A stretch of DNA of 64,000 nt from Pseudoflavitalea sp. G-6-1-2 (GCF_012927185.1 NZ_JABBGB010000003.1:1426001-1490000), one strand, 5' to 3'; shown: positions 36,750-45,325, numbered from the stretch's first letter. The notes: generated by a model from the letters alone, not told the origin. A program made the numbers and translations.

Positions 36750-37481
36750 ATGTCACCACAAGCACCTATGCTGCTGCATAGCACCTACTTCAATCTGGGT
36801 ATCAACAATACGCCCGATATTCAGGAAGCCTACATGGCAGAAGCGCTCGAATATCTTTCCACTTCCAAAGGAATGATCTCTTTCTGGATCGGCATCAGAG
36901 CCAAAGACATGAACCGCTCCGAAAACGATATCAATTACGATATCGCCATGCATCAGTTGTTCATCAACGAAGCTGCTTTCAATATCTACAACAGCGACGA
37001 TACACAGCACTCGCAATTTGTTACGGATGTAAACAGATGGGCGCCCAGCACCACCAGAAGAGTGATGGACAGCTATCTCACCAATCTCATCATCGGCGGC
37101 AATGGCAGCACTGCACAATCCATCGGCGCAGATGGAAATATGCCACAGAGCATGTATCACAGTCTTTACTTTGCGCTGGTTGATAAATCTCCCGGCAACA
37201 TTCAGAAGTTTACTGACATCTGCCTGAAGTATCTTTCGCATCATCCCGGCATTCAGCAATTCAGTGTTGGTGGACTCACCGATATCAAACGCGATGTTTC
37301 CGTGCGCAACTTCGATGTGAACGTAGATATCATTTACGAAAGCAAACAGGCCTACGACGATTATCTGCAAAGTCAGGATCACCATGATTTCTTTCCTGCA
37401 ACACAAGGCATGATCAGCAATACCTACATCTTCGATTCCTACCTCAAATACCAGTCGAAAGTCTACTCCTTAACACGATAA
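36750..37481 (+). CDS. Tandem Dabb (stress-responsive alpha/beta barrel) protein
   Basis: A 243-residue protein starting at MSPQAPMLLHSTYFNLG; the frame is open 27 codons further back, but those codons lie inside the upstream gene. Two copies of a Dabb-like ferredoxin fold appear. Residues about 8-115 begin MLLHSTYFNLG and end in a segment with HSQFVTDVNRW. Residues about 135-243 include SLYFALVDKSPGNIQKFTDI, HHPGIQQFSVGG, VRNFDVNVDIIYESKQAYDD and QSQDHHDFFPAT. Dabb domains often act as small-molecule cyclases or oxygenase-like enzymes in biosynthesis (for example olivetolic acid cyclase). It fits a biosynthetic operon, but the substrate is unknown. Confidence 0.78.
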   Translation: MSPQAPMLLHSTYFNLGINNTPDIQEAYMAEALEYLSTSKGMISFWIGIRAKDMNRSENDINYDIAMHQLFINEAAFNIYNSDDTQHSQFVTDVNRWAPSTTRRVMDSYLTNLIIGGNGSTAQSIGADGNMPQSMYHSLYFALVDKSPGNIQKFTDICLKYLSHHPGIQQFSVGGLTDIKRDVSVRNFDVNVDIIYESKQAYDDYLQSQDHHDFFPATQGMISNTYIFDSYLKYQSKVYSLTR

Positions 37482-37505
37482 TCATTTCAAATAAAAATTA
37501 TTCTT

Positions 37506-38984
37506 ATGCTGTCTAACGCAATCAGAGAACTGGCCAGCCAGTTAAGCGGATATATATTGCAACCAGGTGATCCTGCTTATGAGAAAGCCATCCAGATCGA
37601 TAATGGAAGAATACAGTTCAGGCCGCGACTGATCATATTTCCGGCAGTGGTGAATGATGTGAAACTTGGACTGAAATTCGCCATCGCACATCATCTTCCG
37701 CTCTCCATAAAAGGAGGCGGACACAGTGCCGCCGGATACTGCATGAATATCGATGGGGTAGTGATTGCCATGAAAGACCTCAACAAAATCACCTTCGATA
37801 AAAAGAAACAGGCCGTTACTGCCGAGATGGGAGTGATATGGTACGATATCTACAAATTCATGCAGAATACAGGAACAGGTTTGGTGCCAATTGGTGGAGG
37901 ATGCCCTACAGTAGCGCCGCCCGGATTCATGCTCGGAGGCGGATACAGTTTTGTTTCGCGTTCCTATGGCATGAGCATCGACAACCTCATCAGTCTGAAG
38001 ATCATCACGCCCGATGGAGAGTTGCGGCATATCGGCCTGCACAGCACCCATAAAGATGATGTAGATCTTTTCTGGGCCTGCCGCGGAGGCGGTGGTGGAA
38101 ACTTTGGAATTGTGGTGGAAATGGAAATGAAAGTGCAGAAACCACATGCTTCAACCATGCTGGTAGGACAAATACATTATCCGCTCGAAAAAGCAGAAGA
38201 AGTGCTGGGAGTTTATAACGAGTGGGTGGAAAAAGTTCCCAACAGCATGGCTGTTTACGGATACATGGGCAATCAGAAAGACCTGGTAGATCAAACTACC
38301 AATGTAAAAGTACTGGGCCTCACACCTGTCTTCAATGGTGAATATGCGGAAGGCATCGATTGGCTGAGCGGATTGCTGAAACTGAAACCTATCAGCACAA
38401 GCCTTTTCAATATGACGCTGCCCAACTGGGAATTTTATAATGGCAATTTCACCAAAGTTGCAGGCAGGGCTTCTTATATCCGTTCCACTGTTCTTCCCAA
38501 AGGAGGCATGAACAACAAAGTAGCCAAAGTAATTATCGATGCCATGAACGACGCGCCATCTCCCGAAAGTTTTGCTGTATGGACACATACCGGAGGCGAA
38601 ATGGAAAAAGTAGCGCCGGATGCAACCGCATATGTGCATCGTCATTCACGGTTCGTTCCCGAAATAAAAGCAATCTGGGATCTGCAGAAACCTGAGGACA
38701 CATTGAAGAACGTTCAATGGGCGCACAGCTTCTTTGAAAGTTTTGCCGAAGCAGGCAAAGCAACAGGTGCTTACGTGAACTACATCGATCCGCTGCAACA
38801 CGACTGGCCGAAAATGTACTACGGAAGCAACTACAAAAGATTGCAGGAGATAAAGAAGAAGGTAGATCCTCATAACTACTTCAACTTTCAGCAGGGGATC
38901 GGTTCTGAGTTCAATCCTCCGAAAGGACAGGTAACCGATCTGAGCCCGTTGAACAGAACGCAATACGATCCTCCTAAAAAATAA
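37506..38984 (+). CDS. FAD-linked oxidase of the berberine-bridge (BBE) type
   Basis: A 492-residue enzyme. The PCMH-type FAD domain spans about 30-215, with IKGGGHSAAGYCMN (H73) and PIGGGCPTVAPPGFMLGGGY (C133), matching the histidine and cysteine that hold FAD by two covalent bonds in this family. The C-terminal BBE motif is YYGSNYKRLQEIKKKVDPHNYFNFQQ, read in two pieces around residue 460. Such enzymes perform two-electron oxidations of bulky substrates, often oxidative ring closures, with oxygen as acceptor. No secretion signal is seen. It lies 24 nt after the Dabb gene. Confidence 0.93.
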   Translation: MLSNAIRELASQLSGYILQPGDPAYEKAIQIDNGRIQFRPRLIIFPAVVNDVKLGLKFAIAHHLPLSIKGGGHSAAGYCMNIDGVVIAMKDLNKITFDKKKQAVTAEMGVIWYDIYKFMQNTGTGLVPIGGGCPTVAPPGFMLGGGYSFVSRSYGMSIDNLISLKIITPDGELRHIGLHSTHKDDVDLFWACRGGGGGNFGIVVEMEMKVQKPHASTMLVGQIHYPLEKAEEVLGVYNEWVEKVPNSMAVYGYMGNQKDLVDQTTNVKVLGLTPVFNGEYAEGIDWLSGLLKLKPISTSLFNMTLPNWEFYNGNFTKVAGRASYIRSTVLPKGGMNNKVAKVIIDAMNDAPSPESFAVWTHTGGEMEKVAPDATAYVHRHSRFVPEIKAIWDLQKPEDTLKNVQWAHSFFESFAEAGKATGAYVNYIDPLQHDWPKMYYGSNYKRLQEIKKKVDPHNYFNFQQGIGSEFNPPKGQVTDLSPLNRTQYDPPKK

Positions 38985-38995
38985 AACTTCAACCT

Positions 38996-39514
38996 ATGGA
39001 TGCAAAGACAATCATCGACTGGTTCGGAATGCAGCCGAATACAGCAGAAGGCGGTTACTATGCCCCGGTATACACTTCAAAATTTACCGTCAGCAATAAA
39101 GAGCTGCCTGGTTTCAAACCAGTAAAACCAGACCGTCCCATTTGCAGTGCGATCTATTACCTGATCGATGCTGAAAGTTTTTCAGCGATGCATAGAGTTA
39201 CCGGCAATATGCTTTATCATTTTTACAGTGGCGATCCGGTTCAGGTGCTGTTGCTGTATCCCGAAGGCTCTCCCAATCGCTGGGAAATATTCACTTTCAG
39301 CAATGATGTGGCAGCAGGCGGCTGTCCAATGAAAGTGATCCCCGGCGGAACCTGGATGGGATCGAGGATGATAGCAGGAGGAAATTACGCATTGATGGGC
39401 GTGTCGATGGATTCTGGTTTCAATCCGGCTGATTACACCATTGCCAAACGGAAAGAACTGATCAAAGAATATCCCGAACAAAAAGACCTGATCACTGCGC
39501 TGACGAGAAGCTAA
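38996..39514 (+). CDS. DUF985 (Cupin_5) protein
   Basis: A 172-residue protein. EGGYYAPVYTSKF near the N-terminus, SAIYYLIDAESFSAMHRV and YHFYSGDPVQVLLLYPEG are the conserved segments of the DUF985 cupin family, a single jelly-roll. The histidines in AMHR and YHFY are plausible ligands. The function of DUF985 is not established; cupins often act as isomerases, epimerases or dioxygenases. It closes the seven-gene operon, 11 nt after the BBE oxidase gene, and is followed by a terminator. Confidence 0.88.
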   Translation: MDAKTIIDWFGMQPNTAEGGYYAPVYTSKFTVSNKELPGFKPVKPDRPICSAIYYLIDAESFSAMHRVTGNMLYHFYSGDPVQVLLLYPEGSPNRWEIFTFSNDVAAGGCPMKVIPGGTWMGSRMIAGGNYALMGVSMDSGFNPADYTIAKRKELIKEYPEQKDLITALTRS

Positions 39515-39550
39515 AGGGTTTTCATGATGTGGTGTTTTTGAATAGTGTGT

Positions 39551-39598
39551 GGCCTGATGAACGGTTTCAATTTTAGCCGTCGTCAGGCCATCATTTTA
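39551..39598 (+). terminator. Terminator of the redox operon
   Basis: A 7-bp GGCCTGA/TCAGGCC stem extended by an inner ACGG/CCGT helix across a small internal loop (39551-39589), followed by ATCATTTTA. It lies 37 nt after the cupin stop codon. Confidence 0.7.
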
Positions 39599-39698
39599 TT
39601 GTTCTCACCCAACAGAAAATGAAGCTGTACAATCCGGGAAAGGGAATTGTTTTTCATTATTAGAAGTATCTTGCTGATTCAACAACAAGCTCCCTTTT

Positions 39699-40796
39699 AT
39701 GGCTGACATCAAAGACGTGTACAGCAAAGAATTCTATCAGCGATTTGCAAAAATCATATCACCGGTAGTTCCGGGTTTCGATGAAAAACAATTCATGCGG
39801 CAGGTTCTTCCCAAAAACTTCGTGAGCATGGAATGGAAAGAAAGGATGATCCACACTGCCGATACCTTGGCAACCTTTCTCCCGGAATCTTTCAGCAAAG
39901 CCGCTCCAATGCTGCTGAAAATTCAAAAAGCACTGGTGGATGCAGGGGAGGAGACGCGCAGTTTTCCGTACATATTTCTTCCGGAAATGGTGTCGAGAGC
40001 CGGACTTGAGCATTTTGACCTTTCAGTGAAAACCATGGAGTCGCTTACACAACTGATCTCAGCTGAATTTGCAGTAAGACCATTTTTGTTGAAGTATGAG
40101 GGAGCAATGATCAAAGAAATGATGGCCTGGTCTACCCATCGCAACGCCGCTGTGCGAAGACTGGCCAGTGAAGGTAGCAGGCCGAGGCTTCCGTGGGGAT
40201 TGGCCATTCCTTTTCTGAAGAAAGACCCTGCACCTATATTGCCGATTCTCGAAAACCTGAAACAGGATCCCAATGAAATTGTACGCAGAAGTGTGGCCAA
40301 TAATCTGAATGATATATCCAAAGACAATCCGGCAGTAGTGCTGAAAATAGCTGCACAATGGAAGGGGATCAGCGCGGAAACGGATGCCATCATTAAACAT
40401 GGCAGCAGAACTTTGCTGAAGCAGGGACATACAGATATTCTTTCGCACTATGGTTTAAGATCTGCACATTTTGAAGTGACCGGTCTGAAAGTAACAACGC
40501 CGGTTGTAAAGATGGGCGATCATCTTTCTTTTGTATTCGATATAACTAACAAGGATAATCGAAAACAAACCGTTAGGTTGGAATATGGAATCCATTATCT
40601 CAAAGCAAACGGTACCTTATCCCGAAAGGTATTTAAGATCAGTGAGAAGGAAATGGCTGCCAAAGCTGTGTTGCAGGTACAGCGAAAACAATCCTTTAAG
40701 CTCATTACCACCCGTGTTTTCTATCCGGGCAAACATGAGTTGAGCATTATTGTAAATGGAGTGGAAATGGCCCGCTCTTCCTTTCTGCTGAAATAA
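39699..40796 (+). CDS. AlkC-type DNA alkylation repair glycosylase with Ig-like C-terminal domain
   Basis: A 365-residue protein. Residues about 1-250 are HEAT-like helical repeats of the AlkC/AlkD superfamily: LTQLISAEFAVRPFLLKYEG, STHRNAAVRRLASEGSRPRLPWG and PNEIVRRSVANNLNDISKDNP are characteristic. Residues about 255-365 form an all-beta domain (FEVTGLKVTTPVVKMGDHLS, LEYGIHYLKANG) resembling the immunoglobulin-like domain of AlkC. AlkC enzymes remove N3-methyladenine and N3-methylcytosine from DNA in base excision repair. It converges with the rRNA methyltransferase gene, with 22 nt between the stops. Confidence 0.88.
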   Translation: MADIKDVYSKEFYQRFAKIISPVVPGFDEKQFMRQVLPKNFVSMEWKERMIHTADTLATFLPESFSKAAPMLLKIQKALVDAGEETRSFPYIFLPEMVSRAGLEHFDLSVKTMESLTQLISAEFAVRPFLLKYEGAMIKEMMAWSTHRNAAVRRLASEGSRPRLPWGLAIPFLKKDPAPILPILENLKQDPNEIVRRSVANNLNDISKDNPAVVLKIAAQWKGISAETDAIIKHGSRTLLKQGHTDILSHYGLRSAHFEVTGLKVTTPVVKMGDHLSFVFDITNKDNRKQTVRLEYGIHYLKANGTLSRKVFKISEKEMAAKAVLQVQRKQSFKLITTRVFYPGKHELSIIVNGVEMARSSFLLK

Positions 40797-40818
40797 ATGC
40801 AATTGTATGAAACACTGC

Positions 40819-41997
40819 TTACCGCGCAGCTTTTGATTCGGATCTTGTTCCGCTGTACAGTTCATATTCCAGCAACCGGCAATCGATGGTGCTGGTATAA
40901 AATTCGATGCGTCTGGTAGCTTTCAATCCTATCTTTTTTGCAAGCTCAAGGTTGCCGGTGAATACATAGCCGAAGTAGCCGCCACATTTTTGTTTCATGA
41001 AGTCTCCTATGCGCGCATATGTTTTTTCCAGTTCTGCTATTTCTCCTAATCGTTCGCCGTATTCGGGGTTCACATAAAAGATGCCGGGTACATTTTGCGG
41101 AACTTCCGTTGCTGCAAAATCACAAACATCGAAGTCGATCAGATTGGCCACACCGGCGGCGATGGCGTTCTTGCGGGCGTTCTCGATAGATCTTGCGTTG
41201 TAGTCGGTAGCGATGATGCGAAGCCCCGGAACTTCCGTGATCTGGTCCTCGAGACGTGCGTCTTCCTGCATGTACACCTGTTCGTCATAACCGAGTAAAT
41301 GCATGAAAGCATAGTTGGTTCTGAAGAGACCGGGTCTGCGGTTGGTGGCAATCATAGCAGCTTCGATGGCAACGGTTCCGGAGCCACACATGGGGTTTAC
41401 AAAGGGGCTCACTCTGTCCCATCGCGAAGCATAGATGGTAGCAGAGGCCAGTGATTCAAGCATGGGCGCCTGTCCTGGTATTTTACGGTAGCCGTGACGG
41501 GCAAGCGAATCGCCGGAAGTATCTACGAAAACTTCTGCATGTTTATCCTTCCAGTAAAGATGGATTACAGCGCCAGTGAGCGCAGATCCGGTAGAGGGGC
41601 GTGTTCCTTTTTTGTCGCGGAATCTGTCGATGATGGCATCCTTCACGCGCAGGTTTGCGAACATGCTGTTATTGATGCTGTCGTTGCTTACATTGCTGGT
41701 AATGGAAAAGTAGCCACCGTCGGGTATGATGTCTTCCCAGGGAAAATGAACCAGATTATTGTACACGTCGTCGGCATTGGCAGCTTCAAAAGATTGAAGG
41801 CTGTACAGCACCTGACTGGCACAACGAAGGTTCAGGTTGAGCCTGATGCATTCGTTCACCGAAGCTTTCAGTTTCACCCCGGTAACGAAGGTTTCAATGG
41901 GCTCAAAGCCAAGCTCTTTTACTTCCTGTTCGAGGTAGGCCATGGTACGCTTATGGCATGTAATGGTAACAGTTCCCTGGGTGGTGTAGATATTCAT
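40819..41997 (-). CDS. THUMP-domain SAM-dependent RNA methyltransferase (RlmL-N type)
   Basis: A 392-residue protein starting at MNIYTTQGTVTITCHKRTMAY. Residues about 1-160 are a ferredoxin-like plus THUMP RNA-binding module. The catalytic domain shows NPMCGSGTVAIEAAMIATN (motif I/X region), IATDYNARSIENARKNA (motif II) and FYVNPEYGERLG (motif IV). Family members methylate guanine N2 in 23S rRNA (G2445 in E. coli) or tRNA. Motif IV reads NPEY in place of the more common NPPY. The acidic residue is tolerated in some homologues; I cannot tell by eye whether the position is guanine N2. Confidence 0.92.
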   Translation of the reverse strand: MNIYTTQGTVTITCHKRTMAYLEQEVKELGFEPIETFVTGVKLKASVNECIRLNLNLRCASQVLYSLQSFEAANADDVYNNLVHFPWEDIIPDGGYFSITSNVSNDSINNSMFANLRVKDAIIDRFRDKKGTRPSTGSALTGAVIHLYWKDKHAEVFVDTSGDSLARHGYRKIPGQAPMLESLASATIYASRWDRVSPFVNPMCGSGTVAIEAAMIATNRRPGLFRTNYAFMHLLGYDEQVYMQEDARLEDQITEVPGLRIIATDYNARSIENARKNAIAAGVANLIDFDVCDFAATEVPQNVPGIFYVNPEYGERLGEIAELEKTYARIGDFMKQKCGGYFGYVFTGNLELAKKIGLKATRRIEFYTSTIDCRLLEYELYSGTRSESKAAR

Positions 41998-42101
41998 ACA
42001 GCGCGAAAGTAAAACTTCGGGATGGTTGCAGCAAAAGGGATTGTCCAAATTACCCCATTACAAAGTCTGGTTTGCACCCCTTTCATCGGGTGCCGGCATT
42101 G

Positions 42102-42109
42102 TAGTTTTG
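42102..42109 (+). promoter_or_regulatory. Candidate -7 element upstream of gene at 42160
   Basis: TAGTTTTG matches TAnnTTTG and would give a leader of about 45 nt. The nearest TTTG upstream (42071) is 27 nt away, somewhat too far for a standard -33. Confidence 0.4.
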
Positions 42110-42159
42110 TGCAGGATTTCTTCATAACACGGCTTCAACAGCCAATTCAATACAATATC

Positions 42160-42972
42160 ATGATACTACGCAAAACAATCCGGATAACAGCACTGATGGC
42201 AGGGATGCTGTTCTTTCTTACAGCAGCGGCGCAAAGCAGACAGAAAACGGCCAGCGTTCATAAAATTGAAGCTTTGCCAAGAGATGTAGAAATTAAGTTA
42301 GCGCTGAGTGCACTTCCGCCTTACCTGCGGGACAGTGCAACAGTATACGTTTTGAACCCGGATAGCGGTTTCGAAGTTGCCCGCAAAGGCACCAATGGAT
42401 TTCACACTTTCGTTTCCAGAAACGGGGATGATGCCATGAGAGGATCCTGGCAGTTGAAAGAATACAGAGATGATATTCTTTATCCGATCTCCTTCGATGA
42501 AGCAGGTGCAAAAAACATCATGCCTGTATTTTTCGATATCGCAAAAATGCAGGCCAACGGCACAAATCCGGATGAACTGAAAAAGATCATTCAGGATCGT
42601 TACAAAACAAAATATTACAGAGCGCCTGAACGTGCCGGGGTTTCGTATATGTTGTCTCCGATACTCAGAACCTATACCAATCCTGATGCCGATGACAATG
42701 TAGTTACAGCAAGTGTTCCGCATGTAATGTACTATGCGCCTAATGTTACCAATGAAGAGTTTGGTGGCGGGAAACCTGCACCGGGAGCTACTTATTCATT
42801 TGTAATACTGCCTGGACCGCATGGATACAGCATTCAATTTCTCGGAAAAACAGAAAGTGAAGCAGTAAGAAAAGAAAACAAGGAGTTGCTCGAACAGCTT
42901 TGCAAAATCAATAAAGAGTGGTGTTTGCCCGCTGTTGTGGAAGAGCAGACTTCTCACGCACATCATCATTAG
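42160..42972 (+). CDS. Secreted protein of unknown function
   Basis: A 270-residue protein starting at MILRKTIRITALMAGMLFF, giving a signal peptide with cleavage after TAAAQ. The mature part is mixed alpha/beta (EIKLALSALPPYLRDSATVY, FEVARKGTNGFHTFVSRNGD, HVMYYAPNVTNEEFGGG, YSFVILPGPHGYSIQFLG) and ends in a histidine-rich tail (SHAHHH) that could bind metal. I do not recognise the family. It is divergent from the THUMP methyltransferase gene and is followed by a strong terminator. Confidence 0.75.
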   Translation: MILRKTIRITALMAGMLFFLTAAAQSRQKTASVHKIEALPRDVEIKLALSALPPYLRDSATVYVLNPDSGFEVARKGTNGFHTFVSRNGDDAMRGSWQLKEYRDDILYPISFDEAGAKNIMPVFFDIAKMQANGTNPDELKKIIQDRYKTKYYRAPERAGVSYMLSPILRTYTNPDADDNVVTASVPHVMYYAPNVTNEEFGGGKPAPGATYSFVILPGPHGYSIQFLGKTESEAVRKENKELLEQLCKINKEWCLPAVVEEQTSHAHHH

Positions 42973-43014
42973 AAATATGCTTTAGATTATTCTTGTAAGA
43001 CTCTCAATGGGAAA

Positions 43015-43050
43015 AGTAAAACCTGCGCTTAGCGCAGGTTTTACTTTTTT
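43015..43050 (+). terminator. Strong bidirectional-looking terminator
   Basis: Perfect 15-nt arms, AGTAAAACCTGCGCT (43015-43029) and AGCGCAGGTTTTACT (43031-43045), end in TTTTTT (to 43050), with an A-rich stretch before the first arm. It lies 43 nt after the stop of the secreted-protein gene and before the convergent YceI gene. Confidence 0.93.
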
Positions 43051-43128
43051 ATGAATCAGTATGGAATGCTTCAAAATAGTTATGTGAAGTCTGTACAGGA
43101 AAAGTATATGTTGCTTAACAATCGCTTC

Positions 43129-43812
43129 TTAATGATTCTGACGAAAACGCAAAGCGAGTGATACAGGAACCATATCTTCGATCAGCTCGTCTTTCAGAAA
43201 CCCCAATACACTGCCTGAATTGTAAGTGATACCCCATTTAATGCGATCAATGGAGAGTGAGGCTGTAGCTGCAATATCTTCTCCATTCCTGATAATCGTG
43301 GCCGGAAAATGGATCTCTTGTGTAATATCCCTTAAGGTTAGTTGACCGGAAATTTCATAGGAAGAATCGCTGGTGGTTTTGAATGCTTTAATTAATCGAA
43401 ATGTACCCTTTGGATATTTCTTCACATCGAAAAAGTCCGTGTCTTTCAGATGCGATACCAGTCCATTATCGCTGCTGGTATCTTTTTTATCGGTGATGGT
43501 AATTGTATTCATGTCCAGTTCAAAATACCCTCCTGCAATAATGCCCTGGGCATCAAGAGCCAGGGTGCCTGCCAAAGGTTTGATATATCCCTGATGTCCA
43601 TTTTTCCCTATAACATTTTTGCCTTTCCAGTTGACAAAACTTTCCGGAATAACAAGAGAATAGCCCGTTACATTTGCTGCAGGAGTGTAAGGGGCCGTCG
43701 ATGTAGCAGCAATGGAAGTATCAGCGACAGCCGCTGCTGAACTATCCCGGCAGGCGATGGCGCAGGTGAGGCACAAGGATGTGCAGACTAACAATAAGAT
43801 GATTGACCGCAT
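43129..43812 (-). CDS. YceI-family lipoprotein
   Basis: A 227-residue protein with a lipoprotein signal (cysteine 21, context CAIACRDSS) and a Ser/Thr/Ala-rich linker to about residue 45. The YceI lipocalin-like barrel follows: FVNWKGKNVIGKNGHQGYI, DTDFFDVKKYPKGTFRL and YEISGQLTLRDITQEIHFPA are the standard blocks. YceI proteins bind isoprenoids or other long lipids in the periplasm. It sits between the converging terminator and the divergent membrane regulator at 43988. Confidence 0.9.
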   Translation of the reverse strand: MRSIILLLVCTSLCLTCAIACRDSSAAAVADTSIAATSTAPYTPAANVTGYSLVIPESFVNWKGKNVIGKNGHQGYIKPLAGTLALDAQGIIAGGYFELDMNTITITDKKDTSSDNGLVSHLKDTDFFDVKKYPKGTFRLIKAFKTTSDSSYEISGQLTLRDITQEIHFPATIIRNGEDIAATASLSIDRIKWGITYNSGSVLGFLKDELIEDMVPVSLALRFRQNH

Positions 43813-43987
43813 CAGATGTTGATTTATGAGATGATAAAAACGGAAATAATGAAACCCGGCCGGGCTAATGATACAAACCTAAACCGTCTGTTTGCGGCAG
43901 TGGTAAAACCGTAGTAAAATCTTTGTAAACGAATGTAAATTCTGCTCTGAGACAGCGGTGCTTACAGGGAATGCTGTACTTTTAAGT

Positions 43988-44977
43988 ATGAGTTGGAAAG
44001 CCTTGCTGGCAATGGGCGCCGCCCTGATAATTATTGTTTCCTGGACCGCCATCCGCGGCAGGGCTACGCTATCGGATACCGACAAGGAAACTGAAAAGCT
44101 GGTGATCCGGCAGATCGGTCATCAATTGCTGTTGCAAAGCGGTGATTCCTCCTCGCGCATCCTCCCGGTGGAAGAACGGGCGAATAAAGAGTACCTGATC
44201 CGGTTTTCAACACCTTTTACGTTTTATCCCGATACATTGGTGTCAACTGTGCGCAGGATAGTAGCAGAAAATGGACTGCCATCCGGTTATCTCGTGGAAA
44301 TGGTCCAATGCTCTCCATCATCCGAAGTGATATATGGATTCCAGATATTTAAAGATAGTGCGCGAAATATAGTGCCGTGCCTTGGGCGCAAGCAGGAAAA
44401 AGCATGCTACAATTTACTGATCAGGTTTACCGGGACTGAAGCCGCTGGTATAGATCCATTTTCTCGCGGCCTGATGGCAGGCGGCCTGGTGGTTCTTCTG
44501 GTGAGTTTATTATTCCGAGCATTGTATTTGAAAAGAAAGTTTGCGGGCAATAAAGCTAATTTGCCGGTGCAGAGCGTCTCCGCCGAAATAACGATGGATA
44601 GTGAGTCGCAGGAAAATATTCAACCGGATCTGCCAGAAGAAGAAGTGAAATCAGAAGTCCCGGTAGAATCAGGTATTGCAATTGGTAATCTGCTTTTCTT
44701 ACGGGAAAGTCAGCAATTGATAGCCGGGTCTTCTATCATTACGCTCACAACAAAAGAAGCCAAACTGTTGCATGTTTTTGCAAAAGCCCAACAGGAGGTG
44801 ATTGACCGGGATCAGTTGATGAAAGAAGTGTGGGAAGATGAAGGTGTTATTGTGGGGCGAAGTCTGGATATGTTCGTATCGAAATTGCGGAAAAAGTTGC
44901 AGGCGGATATGAGGATAAGCATTTTGAATGTACATGGGAAAGGGTATAAGCTGGTGATTGGTCAGATGGTGCAATGA
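43988..44977 (+). CDS. Membrane-anchored winged-helix regulator (C-terminal OmpR-type domain)
   Basis: A 329-residue protein from MSWKALLAMGAALIIIVSW. One membrane helix (about 4-19) is followed by a presumed periplasmic sensor (about 20-155), a second helix (about 160-178: GLMAGGLVVLLVSLLFRALY), an acidic linker and a C-terminal OmpR/PhoB winged helix (about 240-329: LTTKEAKLLHVFAKAQQEVI, SLDMFVSKLRKKLQ, NVHGKGYKLVI). This reverses the ToxR/CadC order, in which the DNA-binding domain comes first. There is no receiver domain, so it would be a one-component sensor that binds DNA from the membrane. It is divergent from the YceI gene, a likely target. Confidence 0.85.
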   Translation: MSWKALLAMGAALIIIVSWTAIRGRATLSDTDKETEKLVIRQIGHQLLLQSGDSSSRILPVEERANKEYLIRFSTPFTFYPDTLVSTVRRIVAENGLPSGYLVEMVQCSPSSEVIYGFQIFKDSARNIVPCLGRKQEKACYNLLIRFTGTEAAGIDPFSRGLMAGGLVVLLVSLLFRALYLKRKFAGNKANLPVQSVSAEITMDSESQENIQPDLPEEEVKSEVPVESGIAIGNLLFLRESQQLIAGSSIITLTTKEAKLLHVFAKAQQEVIDRDQLMKEVWEDEGVIVGRSLDMFVSKLRKKLQADMRISILNVHGKGYKLVIGQMVQ

Positions 44978-45021
44978 CTATTGCAATGATGTGGAAGGAC
45001 AAAAAACAAAGAATCAATTAA

Positions 45022-45055
45022 ATTTCAGGAATTTAGAAATAAATACCTATATTTG
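45022..45055 (+). promoter_or_regulatory. Promoter of tRNA-Arg
   Basis: TATATTTG (45048-45055) is a full -7 match 12 nt before the tRNA 5' end; TTTC at 45022 with a 22-nt spacer is a near match to the -33 element. Confidence 0.6.
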
Positions 45056-45067
45056 CCGCCCACTACC

Positions 45068-45141
45068 GGACCGGTAGCTCAGCTGGATAGAGCAGCTGCC
45101 TTCTAAGCAGCAGGTCATTGGTTCGAATCCAATCCGGTTCA
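45068..45141 (+). tRNA. tRNA-Arg (anticodon TCT)
   Basis: A 74-nt cloverleaf: acceptor GGACCGG/CCGGTTC with one G-T pair, D arm GCTC/GAGC, anticodon stem GCTGC/GCAGC with loop CTTCTAA (anticodon TCT), T arm ATTGG/CCAAT with TTCGAAT, discriminator A. It decodes AGA (and AGG by wobble). CCA is not encoded. A terminator-like hairpin follows. Confidence 0.97.
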
Positions 45142-45152
45142 CTCAGCAAATC

Positions 45153-45184
45153 AAACCCGTGCTAGTCGCGGGTTTTGTATTTTA
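45153..45184 (+). terminator. Terminator after tRNA-Arg
   Basis: A 9-bp stem, AAACCCGTG with CGCGGGTTT (45153-45161 and 45167-45175, one G-T pair), has a 5-nt loop and is followed by TGTATTTT. Confidence 0.75.
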
Positions 45185-45325
45185 AGGAATTGCCATCTCT
45201 TTGGTCAGCAAATTCAAACCCCATTATTTTTTTTACTTTTCAATCTCAGTACTTTGCTTCAAGAGAATTATTAAGCACAAGACTCCAGATATACTTTTTT
45301 TGTTCCTGAAATAGCACCAAGCCTT

